Source: CAZOHG01 sp964579725
Lineage (GTDB): Bacteria > Zhuqueibacterota > JdFR-76 > BMS3Abin05
Assembly: GCA_964579725.1 (NCBI GenBank)
Contig: CAZOHG010000012.1
Location: 9,245 to 73,244 of the forward strand
DNA: 64,000 nucleotides
Reading direction: 5' to 3'
Part shown: one piece after another, positions 1 through 9,027 of the stretch
How positions within the stretch are numbered: position 1 is the first letter of the stretch
How the letters are laid out: each line of letters begins with the position of its first letter
Position numbers and translations under genes: made by a program
The notes under the pieces: generated by a model
The model's database searches: none
Told to the model about the DNA's origin: nothing
The model's input: only the letters and a program-made list of their open reading frames with translations

Positions 1-1014
1 GAGCCGCAAAGCCTTTGGAACGGTTCGTTTTTAGGGCCGAATCTTCCTCCCCACCAAAAGGGATTTGTCCAAATTCCCCTGCCCATCGGCTGGCAGACGG
101 CGGACGCACTCTTTCTGACTGCCTTTGGCCCAAAAGGCAAGAAATTGGCGACCTGGCATTGGAAATGGGCGTCGCCTTCCGAATTGCGTCTGCGTGTTTT
201 TTCACCGGGCAGCAACCCCCCGAAATTACGAAAAAACCGTTCGGAGATTCAAATTTCCGCCGGAGCATTTACCTACGTTTTCGGGCGGCACGACGGCCTC
301 TTAAAACGCGTGTTAGTTGGGCAGCACGCCATTCCCTTTGGCGAAGGGCCGCTTTTCGTTTCGTCGGCAGACTCTCAGAAAACAAATGCCCCCAAACAGG
401 GGAAAACCCACTTTAGAATTATCCGAACGCAAAATTCAGTGGAAATGAACGTCACCGGTTTGCCCTTCTTTCAAACACTCCGGTGGGAAATTTTCGGCAG
501 CGGGTGGCTAAAATTGACCTACACCCTAACTTCGCGGGACACGGTGGATTATCTGGGAATTTCGTTTGATTTCCCGGAAACCCAACTGAATCGAATGACC
601 TGGCTGGGAAAGGGCCCCTACCGCGTGTGGAAAGATCGCCTCAAAGGACAAACGGTTTCCATTTGGCAGAACGGGTACAAGCGGTTTCAAGCGGGAAAGG
701 CGTGGAACTACCCCGAATTTGCCGGGTATTACGCCGATTTCAATTGGGTGCTTTTTCAAACGGACGCGGGGCCGTTCTTCGTAGCCACCGACAGCGATTC
801 CCTCTTTTTGCGGGTCAGCCGCCAAAAAAACGGCGTGGGGGCCCGGCACACGGCCATGGTGTGGCCTAAAGGGACACTTTCATTTCTGCACGCCATTCCC
901 GCAATGGGTTCCAAATTCCACACGGCGGCGCAGTTTGGCCCCCAGGGCCAACGCTTTGTGGGTCGCGGTGTTTACTCGGCAACGCTCTTTTTCTATTTCG
1001 GGCTGCCAAAATAG
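1..1014 (+). CDS. C-terminal part of a glycoside hydrolase family 2-like protein (5' truncated)
   Basis: The reading frame is open from the first base, so the start lies outside the window. The visible part, about 337 residues, is the C-terminal beta-sandwich region and not the catalytic barrel. The stretch WLGKGPYRVWKDRLKG followed by YPEFAGYY and W resembles the small-chain/C-terminal domain of GH2 beta-galactosidases (W-x-G-R-G-P-x-E...D-R, then Y-x-x-P-x-E-x-G). The family removes terminal sugars such as galactose from glycans. No catalytic Glu can be checked here. It converges on the DapA-like gene. Assignment to GH2 rests on this short resemblance, so another glycosidase family remains possible. 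Confidence 0.6.
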   Translation, partial: EPQSLWNGSFLGPNLPPHQKGFVQIPLPIGWQTADALFLTAFGPKGKKLATWHWKWASPSELRLRVFSPGSNPPKLRKNRSEIQISAGAFTYVFGRHDGLLKRVLVGQHAIPFGEGPLFVSSADSQKTNAPKQGKTHFRIIRTQNSVEMNVTGLPFFQTLRWEIFGSGWLKLTYTLTSRDTVDYLGISFDFPETQLNRMTWLGKGPYRVWKDRLKGQTVSIWQNGYKRFQAGKAWNYPEFAGYYADFNWVLFQTDAGPFFVATDSDSLFLRVSRQKNGVGARHTAMVWPKGTLSFLHAIPAMGSKFHTAAQFGPQGQRFVGRGVYSATLFFYFGLPK

Positions 1015-1147
1015 AAAAATTAAAAAATTTTCCCTGAAAGCACGCGCCTCGTAAATTTAGGTGTTTTTTTGGGGAGGAGAACAACAAGCTGACGCCGGTT
1101 TCGAACGTTGTGTTAGAACTGCGTTTTTTCCTGCACCGGCCGGAAAA

Positions 1148-2218
1148 TTACGGTCGTAACCAGGCGTCCAAATGTTCCCGCACAAAGGCGTCGTCATTTA
1201 GATTGGGGTACGCTGCGTACACCCGGTCGATTTCCTCCAACTGACCGGGAGACAGGTCTTCCTCAGGATTCAAACACCAGCGTCCGGCTAAAAGACCCTG
1301 ACGACGCAGCACTTCGTGAATTCCGGCAATACTGCCTGCGAACCCGTGTTGAGGATCGAAAAAAGCCGCGTTGGCGTCGGTGATTTGGGCGGCCAGCGTA
1401 AGCCAGTCCGGTGAAAATAGTTGATTTTTGGCCAGCAGGGTGTGAATTTCCTCCAACAACGACACGGCCTTTTGCGTCCACACGGCCCAGTGGCCCAACA
1501 GACCTCCAACCATTCGAAGAACGACGGGTCTGCCGTTCACCTGAAATTTGAACGGGGTGAGCAGGTCTCCGACAATGTGGTCGTCGTTTCCCGTGTAGAG
1601 AGCAATTTCGTTTGCGCGTCCCGATTCCGCCACCGCCCGCAAAACGTCCAGCGTGTAGTAGCGATTGAAAGGCGCCAATTTAATGGCCACCACCGGCTCA
1701 ATTTTCAGAAATTCCCACCAAAACGTTAGAGGTAAGACGCGTCCCCCAACGGCAGGCTGCAAATAAAATCCCACCAACGGAATGGCTTCGGAAACGGCGC
1801 GGCAGTGTTCGACCAGCTTTTGGACGGGTTCGTCGTGCAAAGCGCCCAGACTGACCAATCCGGCGTGGTAGCCAGCCTCGGCGGCAAACTGCGCTTCTTT
1901 CACCGCTTGCGGCGTTTTGCCGGCAATTCCGGCAATCCGAATGACTTTTCGTCCCAATTTGCTTTCCATTTCCGCTGCGGTTTCAGCCGCCAGAGTCAGA
2001 ACAGGGCGGTACAGGCCGAATTGGGGCTCGCGAATGGCAAATTGTGTGGTGTGCACGCCAACCGCAATGCCCCCGGCACCGGCACTCAGGTAGTACCGGG
2101 TGAGAGCGCGCTGGTGCCGTTCGTCCAATCGGCGATTTTCGGTTAACGCCAAAGGGTGTGCGGGAATGACCACGCCCTTTTTCAAAAGGTCGTCGATTTC
2201 AGGGGGAAGAAATGCCAT
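1148..2218 (-). CDS. Dihydrodipicolinate synthase / N-acetylneuraminate lyase family protein
   Basis: This 356-residue protein is a single TIM barrel of the DapA/NanA class I aldolase family, whose members form a Schiff base between a barrel lysine and a 2-oxo acid such as pyruvate. The likely Schiff-base lysine is K180 in VVAIKLAPFN, and the P-x-V-G-F-Y-x-x-P strand near residue 150 is the usual active-site strand. It is longer than true DapA (about 290 aa), with an extended N-terminus and C-terminus, so a role in catabolism of a sugar acid or related compound is more likely than lysine synthesis. The epimerase-like gene lies 60 bp upstream on the same strand, which suggests one transcript. 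The substrate is unknown. Confidence 0.8.
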   Translation of the reverse strand: MAFLPPEIDDLLKKGVVIPAHPLALTENRRLDERHQRALTRYYLSAGAGGIAVGVHTTQFAIREPQFGLYRPVLTLAAETAAEMESKLGRKVIRIAGIAGKTPQAVKEAQFAAEAGYHAGLVSLGALHDEPVQKLVEHCRAVSEAIPLVGFYLQPAVGGRVLPLTFWWEFLKIEPVVAIKLAPFNRYYTLDVLRAVAESGRANEIALYTGNDDHIVGDLLTPFKFQVNGRPVVLRMVGGLLGHWAVWTQKAVSLLEEIHTLLAKNQLFSPDWLTLAAQITDANAAFFDPQHGFAGSIAGIHEVLRRQGLLAGRWCLNPEEDLSPGQLEEIDRVYAAYPNLNDDAFVREHLDAWLRP

Positions 2219-2278
2219 TTCTTGTCTCTTCCGATTTAGGTAATTGCACCATTTTAAGGTTCAAAGAAGTGTGAACGG

Positions 2279-3325
2279 CTAAAATTTTCCTTCTCGTTCT
2301 TCAAAATGAGTGGGCCTGTCCAGAGTGATCCCGCCACGCAAAAGCCAGTCGGCCACCCAGTCCAAGATTTTTTTCAGGGGAACAACGGGGTAACCGAAGT
2401 TTTCAAAACAAAAGGCCGCATTATTGAGGAGCGCCGTTTCGGTTTCTTGATTGACAAAGCGCGGCTCCTTGTCTAAACGGCGAGCCAGTTCCCGGGCTGC
2501 CCACCGAATGGAGACGGTCTCGGGTCCTGTTAAATTCAGCACGGTAGGAGGAGAAGCGGCTATCTCAAAGCTGCGCAAAATGTACCGATTGGTATCGCCC
2601 TGCCAGATGAAATTGGCAGCACTGGCGGCAAGATCAATGGCCTGCCCCGCCAAAATCTTTTGCCCAATGTCCACCAAAACACCGTACGTGAGAGAATTGG
2701 AATAGTTTAATCGGATCAAAACGCCGGGCGTTCCGTAGCGGCGTGAGAAAAATTCAAACAGGCGTTCCCGCCCTAACACCGATTGCCCGTATTCCCCTAC
2801 GGGATCGGGTTGAACGGATTCGTCGGCGCCACCGGACACAATGGGCACAAACGGGTACACATTGCCCGAGGAAAGGGCCACAATCCTGGACGCCCGAAAC
2901 CGACGGGCAACCAACCCCGGCAAAAAGGTGTTCCACGCCCAGGTTTGAGATTCCGCCCCGCCGGTACCGAACTTTCGCCCAATGAGAAAAATTACATTTT
3001 CTGCGTCCGGGAGTTTTTCCAGTTCGTCGGAACGGAGCAAATCGGCAGCAATGGTTTCCGCCCCCCACGCTTCCAACTTTTTCCGCACGGTCGGGGCAGA
3101 AAAGCGCGAAACCCCGATGACCCGTTTGGAAACCCCGGCTTCTTGAATGGCACGCAGGGCCAAATGAGCCAGATCGGGCCCCAATTTGCCCCCGACACCC
3201 AAGATCAACAAATCACCCGAAAGGGCGGCCATCGATTCCACCAAATCAGGCGTAGGTCGGGACACAATTTCTTCCAGTTCTTTTTCCGTGCGAATGGTAG
3301 CGGGTAATGCAAAGGGCTGGCTCAC
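2279..3325 (-). CDS. NAD-dependent epimerase/dehydratase-like protein with non-canonical active site
   Basis: Extended SDR fold: the dinucleotide loop GVGGKLG begins about 40 residues in, and the SSGNVYP strand is present. In place of the catalytic YGxSK there is YGQSV, so the lysine is replaced by valine. I chose the GTG at 3325 because GGAGG lies 4 bases upstream. Two upstream ATGs in frame (3373, 3358) have no site or only a weak AGGA, and the added residues do not look structured. Length is about 348 aa. It probably shares a transcript with the DapA-like gene downstream, as in a small sugar or sugar-acid catabolic unit. Substrate unknown. Confidence 0.72.
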   Translation of the reverse strand: MSQPFALPATIRTEKELEEIVSRPTPDLVESMAALSGDLLILGVGGKLGPDLAHLALRAIQEAGVSKRVIGVSRFSAPTVRKKLEAWGAETIAADLLRSDELEKLPDAENVIFLIGRKFGTGGAESQTWAWNTFLPGLVARRFRASRIVALSSGNVYPFVPIVSGGADESVQPDPVGEYGQSVLGRERLFEFFSRRYGTPGVLIRLNYSNSLTYGVLVDIGQKILAGQAIDLAASAANFIWQGDTNRYILRSFEIAASPPTVLNLTGPETVSIRWAARELARRLDKEPRFVNQETETALLNNAAFCFENFGYPVVPLKKILDWVADWLLRGGITLDRPTHFEEREGKF

Positions 3326-3633
3326 GGTACCTCCGTTGTTTAGGTCGTCACGTCCCATCGAAAATCCTGACATAAAAAATACAAAAGAGAAGGGCGGTAA
3401 TCAAGGCAATAATCGAAAACAAAAAATTTTGTGGGCCTGCTGCGCCAAACGTAGCAACCCGTTCTTTGAAAAAGCCCGGGAAGATCACTCTAAAAAACGG
3501 CTTGCTTTGCAGAAGGAAAACGCTTATTTTTGAAGAGTTGCGGCCGTGCAATCGGTTTTTGTTGGCTTGCGCGGAGGGGAGTTTGTACAATTTTCCTTTT
3601 AAACGGGGAAAAACAACGAATCAAAAAAGCGGG

Positions 3634-3670
3634 CCTCTTTAAGAGAGGAGAAAAGAAATCCTCTCTTTTT
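3634..3670 (+). promoter_or_regulatory. Attenuator-like leader hairpins before the FG-GAP lipoprotein gene
   Basis: A perfect 9-bp stem (AAGAGAGGA at 3641-3649, TCCTCTCTT at 3659-3667) runs into a T stretch ending 21 bases before the start codon, as an intrinsic terminator would. An overlapping hairpin, CCTCT at 3634-3638 with AGAGG at 3644-3648, uses the same left arm and could form instead. The two structures exclude each other. The function is inferred. The rest of the divergent gap 3326-3633 shows no gene. Confidence 0.45.
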
Positions 3671-3691
3671 AACAAAAATGGGGTAAAAAAT

Positions 3692-5665
3692 ATGAAAAAT
3701 CACTGGCTTTTGTTTCTCTTTGTTCTTTTTATTTCGGCTTTTGGGGGCTGTTTTCGGCAGACGGCTTCCGAGGATTTTCAGAAATTGCCGTACAATAATC
3801 CCGGACTGGTTGTGGATTTGGGCGTGGGGCTCTGGGCGTGGCCCATCCCAATGGACTACGACGGAGACGGTGACAACGATCTGTTGGTTTCCTGCCGGGA
3901 CAAGCCCTCGCGGGGGCTCTATTTTTTTGAAAACACCGCCGGAAACGTCAAGTTCCCTGTTTTTAAGGCAGGTAAGCGCGTCGGCCCGGGGCTCAGGAAT
4001 ATTCAACCTTCTTACGTCAATGGTGCCGTGCGCTTACTCCAACCGGGCCAGGAGGTCGTCGATTTCAGGAAAAACCACTTCCAAAAAACGCGGCGCATTT
4101 ACCCCAAAGAAAAGTTGCTTTCGGGCAGGGTACGGGCCAATCAGTGGAAATACGTCGATTTCGACGCGGACGGGGATTTAGACCTTTTGGTTGGAGAGGG
4201 AATTTGGGACGATTATGGCTGGGACAATGCCTTCGACCAAAACGGTCGTTGGCTTCGCGGCCCGCTTCACGGTTTTGTCTTCCTCATTCGGAATCTGGGG
4301 GATGACCGGCATCCCCGTTACGCGTCACCTGTTAAGCTCAGGGCAGGGGGCAAGCCCATTGACGTGTTCGGCATGCCTTCCCCCAATTTGGCCGATTTTG
4401 ACGGGGACGGAGACTTGGACTTGATCTGTGGCAGTTTTCTGGACACGTTCACCTATTTTGAAAATGTCGGAAGCCGTTCCCACCCGATTTTCTCGGCAGG
4501 TCGCACGTTGCGCTACCGGGGAAAACCCATTACAATGGATCTGGAAATGATTGTGCCCGTCGCTTTCGACTGGGACAAGGACGGCGACCCGGATCTCGTG
4601 GTGGGCCAGGAAGATGGGCGAGTGGCTCTTGTTGAAAATACCGGAAACCTGGTTGACGGAATGCCTCAATTTTTGCCGCCTCACTTTTTTCAACAACAGG
4701 CAAAAGACGTTAAATTCGGTGTGCTGGCCACCCCGGCCGCCGTCGATTGGGACGGGGACGGTGACACCGACATTCTTTCTGGAAATTCGGCAGGTTACAT
4801 CGGATTTATTGAAAATTTGGGGGGCGGCGCTTCTCCCAAATGGGCAGCTCCCCGGTATTTGAAAGCCAATGGGAAGGTCATTCGCTTCCAGGCCGGCCCC
4901 AACGGCTCCATTCAGGGCCCCTGCGAGGCCAAATGGGGGTACACGACCCTTAGCGCCGCGGACTGGAATATGGACGGGCTACCGGACCTTGTGGTCAATT
5001 CCATTTGGGGAAAGGTGGTCTGGTACCCAAATGTGGGAACCCGCCGCCACCCGAGGCTGGGAGCCGCGCGTCCTGTTCGTGTGGCCTGGCCGGGGAAACC
5101 GCCCAAACCGGCCTGGAACTGGTGGGAACCGGACAGTCAAACCCTGGTGACCCAGTGGCGCACCACCCCGTTTGTCATTGATTTAAATCATGACGGGTTG
5201 AACGACCTGGTCATGCTTGACACCGAGGGCTACCTTGCCTATTTCGAACGCATCCGACGGAACGGTCAACTGTTACTCTTGCCAGGCAAAAGAATCTTTA
5301 AGCAATTGGACTCTCAAAAGAACACAACGCATCTACTGCGTTTGAACGCAGGTAAAGCCGGGGGCAGCGGAAGACGCAAATTTTGTTTGGTCGATTGGGA
5401 CGGAGACGGTCGGTTGGATTTGTTGGTCAATAGCAAAAACATTGATTTTCTCCGCAACGTTGCAACCCAACCCGGGGATTTTATTTTCCGGAACGAGGGC
5501 CCCCTGGGGAAGCGGATTTTGGCCGGACATTCCAGCAGTCCCACCACAATGGATTTCGACCGCAACGGGGTGCCGGATTTATTGGTGGGCGCCGAGGACG
5601 GCTATTTTTATCTTTTGAAAAACCCAAGATCGTCCGGAAAATCGGCAGGGCAGGGGGGCCAGTGA
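3692..5665 (+). CDS. FG-GAP/VCBS-repeat lipoprotein
   Basis: The 657-residue protein starts MKNHWLLFLF and has a lipobox AFGGC, so it is predicted to be lipid-anchored in the envelope and probably surface-exposed. An upstream in-frame ATG at 3530 would bury the signal peptide and was rejected. Nine calcium-binding-like blade motifs of the DxDxDGxxDL type run through the protein (for example DYDGDGDNDLL, DFDGDGDLDL, DWDGDGDTDI and DFDRNGVPDL), consistent with a beta-propeller. Such proteins often bind carbohydrates or mediate surface contacts. It is the only plus-strand gene among minus-strand neighbours and converges on tex. Its exact role is unknown. Confidence 0.85.
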   Translation: MKNHWLLFLFVLFISAFGGCFRQTASEDFQKLPYNNPGLVVDLGVGLWAWPIPMDYDGDGDNDLLVSCRDKPSRGLYFFENTAGNVKFPVFKAGKRVGPGLRNIQPSYVNGAVRLLQPGQEVVDFRKNHFQKTRRIYPKEKLLSGRVRANQWKYVDFDADGDLDLLVGEGIWDDYGWDNAFDQNGRWLRGPLHGFVFLIRNLGDDRHPRYASPVKLRAGGKPIDVFGMPSPNLADFDGDGDLDLICGSFLDTFTYFENVGSRSHPIFSAGRTLRYRGKPITMDLEMIVPVAFDWDKDGDPDLVVGQEDGRVALVENTGNLVDGMPQFLPPHFFQQQAKDVKFGVLATPAAVDWDGDGDTDILSGNSAGYIGFIENLGGGASPKWAAPRYLKANGKVIRFQAGPNGSIQGPCEAKWGYTTLSAADWNMDGLPDLVVNSIWGKVVWYPNVGTRRHPRLGAARPVRVAWPGKPPKPAWNWWEPDSQTLVTQWRTTPFVIDLNHDGLNDLVMLDTEGYLAYFERIRRNGQLLLLPGKRIFKQLDSQKNTTHLLRLNAGKAGGSGRRKFCLVDWDGDGRLDLLVNSKNIDFLRNVATQPGDFIFRNEGPLGKRILAGHSSSPTTMDFDRNGVPDLLVGAEDGYFYLLKNPRSSGKSAGQGGQ

Positions 5666-5696
5666 AAAACAGATTCGTTCGGACGGCCGCAAAGCC

Positions 5697-5716
5697 GGCC
5701 TTTTTGAAAAAAGGCC
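5697..5716. terminator. Bidirectional terminator-like hairpin between convergent genes
   Basis: GGCCTTTTT at 5697-5705 pairs with AAAAAGGCC at 5708-5716. It lies between the ends of the FG-GAP gene (plus) and tex (minus) and gives a T-rich side in both directions, though the GC core is only four pairs. Confidence 0.5.
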
Positions 5717-5862
5717 CTGCCCATAGACAATTAGGTTAAAGTCTTCTCCGCGCAGGGCGCGCCCTTGTTCGGCAGGTTACCCAAAGACCGTGCTTTTTGG
5801 CACAAGCCGAACAGCCAACCCTTTCGGACGGAAAATTCGGAAGTTTCCGCAGGGGCGGTTGC

Positions 5863-8043
5863 TTACGTTGACTTATTCAGATTCAAACTGAGCGCCACGC
5901 GCTGGCGCTCCAAATCGACTTTGAGAACGCGGACGTCAATGACGTCGCCCACAGCGAGCACATCCATCGGGTCTTTGACGTGTTTCCCCATTTCGCTTCG
6001 GTGCACCAGGCCGTCCTGCTTGACGCCAATGTCCACAAAAGCCCCGAAATCCACCACATTTCGGACGGTGCCTTTCAGAATCATTCCCTCTTTTAAGTCT
6101 TCCATCTTCAAGACATCGCTTCTGAAAATTGGGGGCGGAACCTCTGTGCGCGGGTCCCGGCCCGGCTTTTCAAGATTCTCCAAAATGTCCGTTAAGGTGT
6201 ACTTCCCCACTCCCACTTTTTCGGCCAGCTCCTCGTACCGCAGATTTTTTTCCTCAATTTTCCGCCGTACCAGCGCCCCGTTCATTTGAACCAAATGTAA
6301 ATCCAGCCCCAGCGATTGAACCAATTTTTTCGTGGCTTCGTAGGATTCAGGGTGAATGGCCGTGTTGTCCAGCCAATTCTCGCCACCGCGAATGCGCAGA
6401 AAACCGGCTGCCTGCTCGAAACTTTTGGCACCCATTCCCTTTACCTGGAGCAATTCAGCCCGATTTTTAAATTTTCCGTGTTCGTCCCGGTACCGAACAA
6501 TCGCCTCGGCCAAACGCGTATTTAAGCCGGACACATATTTCAGCAACGCTGCAGAAGCTGTGTTCAAATCCACCCCCACGTAATTGACCACCGATTCCAC
6601 GACCGTTTGCAGTGACTCGGCCAGCTTTTTCTGATTCACGTCGTGCTGGTAAAGTCCCACACCAATGGATTTTGGATCGATTTTAACCAACTCGGCCAGC
6701 GGGTCCAACAGGCGGCGAGCAATGGAAATGTTTCCTCGCATGCTCGCTTCAAGGTCGGGGAATTCTTTTCGTGCCAGCGGCGAAGCCGAATACACGGAGG
6801 CACCGGCTTCGCTTACAATGACGTACCGCACGTCGGGCACTTTTTCCCGAATAAGTTCCGCCACAAGCTGCTCGGTTTCACGCGAAGCCGTTCCGTTCCC
6901 AATGGCAATGACATCGACAAATTGCTTGTTAATGAAATCCAGCAAAACACCTTTGGCTTTTTCCCACTGTCCCTGAGGCGGATGTGGAAAGATAGTGGTA
7001 CCTTCGAGGTATTTTCCGGTTTCGTCGATCACCGCCACTTTGCAGCCGGTCCGGTAGCCGGGGTCAATACCCATAATGATTTTCCCCGTCACAGGCGGTT
7101 GCATGAGCAAATTTCGAAGATTGGTGGCAAAAACCCGAATGGCGTGCTCTTCGGCTTTTTCCGTGATCTGACTGCGCACTTCACGTTCGATGGCCGGGAA
7201 AATGAGGCGGTAGTAGGCATCGATTAGAGCAGTACGCAGGTGTTCGGTGAAAATCGATTCCGGGCGACGAATAATGACCCGTTCCAATTTTCGCAAAATG
7301 GCGTCATCGTCCACTTCGATTTTGACTTTGAGGAAATTTTCCTTCTCTCCCCGGTTCATGGCCAACACACGGTGGGGGCGAATGCGTTTGACCATTTCTC
7401 GGTACTCGTAGTACATTTCGTAAGGAGAGCGTTCATCCGTTTTCCCTTCGCTCACCAACAAACCCGTCCCGTAAACAATTTTTCGAATGAGCTGCCGAAA
7501 ATCGGCACTGTCCGAGATAATCTCAGCCACAATGTCCCGCGCGCCCTGCAAGGCCTCTTCAACCGAGGAAATGCCTTTTCCTGCATCTACAAATCGGCTG
7601 GCCGCTTCCTCGGGGGTTCCCTCTACCGTTTGTTGTTCCCAGATGAGTTTGGCCAACGGCTCCAGGCCGCGAGCCCTGGCCACAGTTGCCCGTGTCTTTC
7701 GTTTCGGTTTGTACGGAAGGTAAAGGTCTTCCACTTCCTGCAATTTTCGGGAGGCCACAATCCTCTGCTGAAGTTCAGGCGTCAGCTTTCCTTGCTCGTC
7801 AATGGTTTTGAGCACCGTCTGTTTTCGCTCTTCCAGAATGCGAAAATAATTCATTCGCACCTGCACGTCGCGGATTTGCTCTTCATCCAACTTACCCGTT
7901 ACTTCCTTGCGATACCGTGCAATGAAGGGAACCGTGTTGCTGTCGTCCAAAAGTTCTACCGTATTTTTTACCTGAACAGGTAGCACGTGAATTTCTTCGG
8001 CAATCAATTCAAAAATTTGCTCTTCCGAAAGTTTGGGGTACAC
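5863..8043 (-). CDS. tex: Tex family RNA-binding transcription accessory protein
   Basis: This 726-residue protein has the full Tex layout: an N-terminal helical region, a YqgF/RNase H-like domain in the middle (IMGIDPGYRTGCKVAVID), a helix-hairpin-helix segment (TASAALLKYVSGLN, then LLQVKGMGAKSFEQAAGFLRI) and a C-terminal S1 RNA-binding domain (GTVRNVVDFGAFVDIGV). Length matches the family (about 720-780 aa). Tex is a cytoplasmic nucleic-acid-binding protein linked to transcription. The GTG start at 8043 is supported by AAGGAG eight bases upstream. The gene stands alone, with a 275-bp gap upstream (8044-8318) in which I see no other gene. Confidence 0.95.
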   Translation of the reverse strand: MYPKLSEEQIFELIAEEIHVLPVQVKNTVELLDDSNTVPFIARYRKEVTGKLDEEQIRDVQVRMNYFRILEERKQTVLKTIDEQGKLTPELQQRIVASRKLQEVEDLYLPYKPKRKTRATVARARGLEPLAKLIWEQQTVEGTPEEAASRFVDAGKGISSVEEALQGARDIVAEIISDSADFRQLIRKIVYGTGLLVSEGKTDERSPYEMYYEYREMVKRIRPHRVLAMNRGEKENFLKVKIEVDDDAILRKLERVIIRRPESIFTEHLRTALIDAYYRLIFPAIEREVRSQITEKAEEHAIRVFATNLRNLLMQPPVTGKIIMGIDPGYRTGCKVAVIDETGKYLEGTTIFPHPPQGQWEKAKGVLLDFINKQFVDVIAIGNGTASRETEQLVAELIREKVPDVRYVIVSEAGASVYSASPLARKEFPDLEASMRGNISIARRLLDPLAELVKIDPKSIGVGLYQHDVNQKKLAESLQTVVESVVNYVGVDLNTASAALLKYVSGLNTRLAEAIVRYRDEHGKFKNRAELLQVKGMGAKSFEQAAGFLRIRGGENWLDNTAIHPESYEATKKLVQSLGLDLHLVQMNGALVRRKIEEKNLRYEELAEKVGVGKYTLTDILENLEKPGRDPRTEVPPPIFRSDVLKMEDLKEGMILKGTVRNVVDFGAFVDIGVKQDGLVHRSEMGKHVKDPMDVLAVGDVIDVRVLKVDLERQRVALSLNLNKST

Positions 8044-8318
8044 CGAAACGCTCCTTTTTTCTCACTCTTACTTTTGGAAATGCTTTTGGTGAAAGAGGAC
8101 TCTCACCTATTCATTTAGTTGTTCGCACACCTTTTTTAACGGGTGCCGCCCAAAACATTTTTAGAAACGAAATCCGCCAGACGGCGGATTTGAAACGGAC
8201 GGCAAAAAGCACCCTAAAAATAATACAAATTTTTTGGGAAAATAGCAAGACAGAAACGGCACCGGCAGCCGGGGAATCGGGGGGATTTTTGAGAGCAAGT
8301 ATACTTTTCGGCAAGGCG

Positions 8319-8972
8319 TCAATCTTTAATCTGGACAACTTGAATGGTTCCCGCGCGATTCAAGCGGGATTTTTCAATGGTCAGGTTCAGCCTGTTAAGC
8401 AATCCGGGCAACCCGCCAGCTTTGTAAAAGGAGAGAAATCCCCTAAAATGCGAGGGGCCCGCCACAAATTCCACCGGGAACGTGAAATACCCGGATCGAT
8501 TTTTGGGTTGGGGAATGGCATAATCCGCTACAATCACCCTGCGCGCTACCCGCTTCATTTCCAAAAGCACCTCAGGGCGAAGGCTTGCAGGCATTTCGTG
8601 CAAAACCATGGACGTAAAGGCGGCGTCGAATTCTTTGTCCCCAAATTGGGCCAGTCGGGTGGCGTCTCCTAAAAAACAATCCACGTTGTTCAGGCCCTTT
8701 TCTTCTTTTTCGCGCCGAGCGAATTCCACCATTTTGGGCGACAGTTCCACGCCCACCAGGCGGCGACATTTCGGAGTTAGGGAAAAAAGCAGGGCGCCCG
8801 TTCCGCACCCAATGTCAATGGCTGAACAAGCCTCGGGCAAAAGGGAAGCGATAATCTCCCTGATTTCCTGCAGGTTCGGGTCAATGAATTTTCGGTAAAA
8901 CCACCCGTCGTAGTAGTGGTTTTTGGGAGTTGCTCTCGTGTGGCGTCGACCTCTCTTCACGTTCCTTCTCAT
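8319..8972 (-). CDS. Class I SAM-dependent methyltransferase
   Basis: The SAM-binding motif I is clear (AIDIGCGTGALLFSL), followed by an acidic strand end (VGVELSP), a motif like FLGDATRLAQFGDKEFDAAF and VLHEMP, as in the UbiE/Methyltransf_11 group. The open frame extends to 9026, but that region contains the terminator hairpin of the preceding gene, so the ATG at 8972 (product about 217 aa) is the more likely start; no convincing Shine-Dalgarno precedes it. The product is cytoplasmic and the acceptor substrate cannot be told. The C-terminal part (EFVAGPSHFRGFLSFYKAGG) is typical of small-molecule methyltransferases. Confidence 0.8.
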   Translation of the reverse strand: MRRNVKRGRRHTRATPKNHYYDGWFYRKFIDPNLQEIREIIASLLPEACSAIDIGCGTGALLFSLTPKCRRLVGVELSPKMVEFARREKEEKGLNNVDCFLGDATRLAQFGDKEFDAAFTSMVLHEMPASLRPEVLLEMKRVARRVIVADYAIPQPKNRSGYFTFPVEFVAGPSHFRGFLSFYKAGGLPGLLNRLNLTIEKSRLNRAGTIQVVQIKD

Positions 8973-8977
8973 AAACG

Positions 8978-9006
8978 AAAGAAGGGCAGAAAGTCTGCCC
9001 TTCTTT
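8978..9006 (-). terminator. Intrinsic terminator after the degenerate transglutaminase-like gene
   Basis: A perfect 13-bp inverted repeat (AAAGAAGGGCAGA / TCTGCCCTTCTTT) with a 3-base loop starts 22 bases past the stop of the gene ending at 9028. On the minus strand it is followed by TTTCGTTTAT. It also argues that the methyltransferase start lies below 8978. Confidence 0.8.
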
Positions 9007-9027
9007 AATCCGAATGCCGGCTGCAAA

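Noticed and set aside
3530..3691. N-terminal extension of the FG-GAP lipoprotein from ATG 3530
   Set aside because: It would place 54 residues before a clear lipoprotein signal and runs through the attenuator-like hairpin.
8297..8306. AAGTATACTT palindrome similar to the SatD-region sites
   Set aside because: The half-sites are 2 rather than 6 bases apart and it is single, between the end of a gene and a gap, so not counted as the same operator.
8111..8338. 75-aa minus-strand frame between tex and the methyltransferase
   Set aside because: Overlaps the methyltransferase end, lacks a start signal and has no recognisable features.
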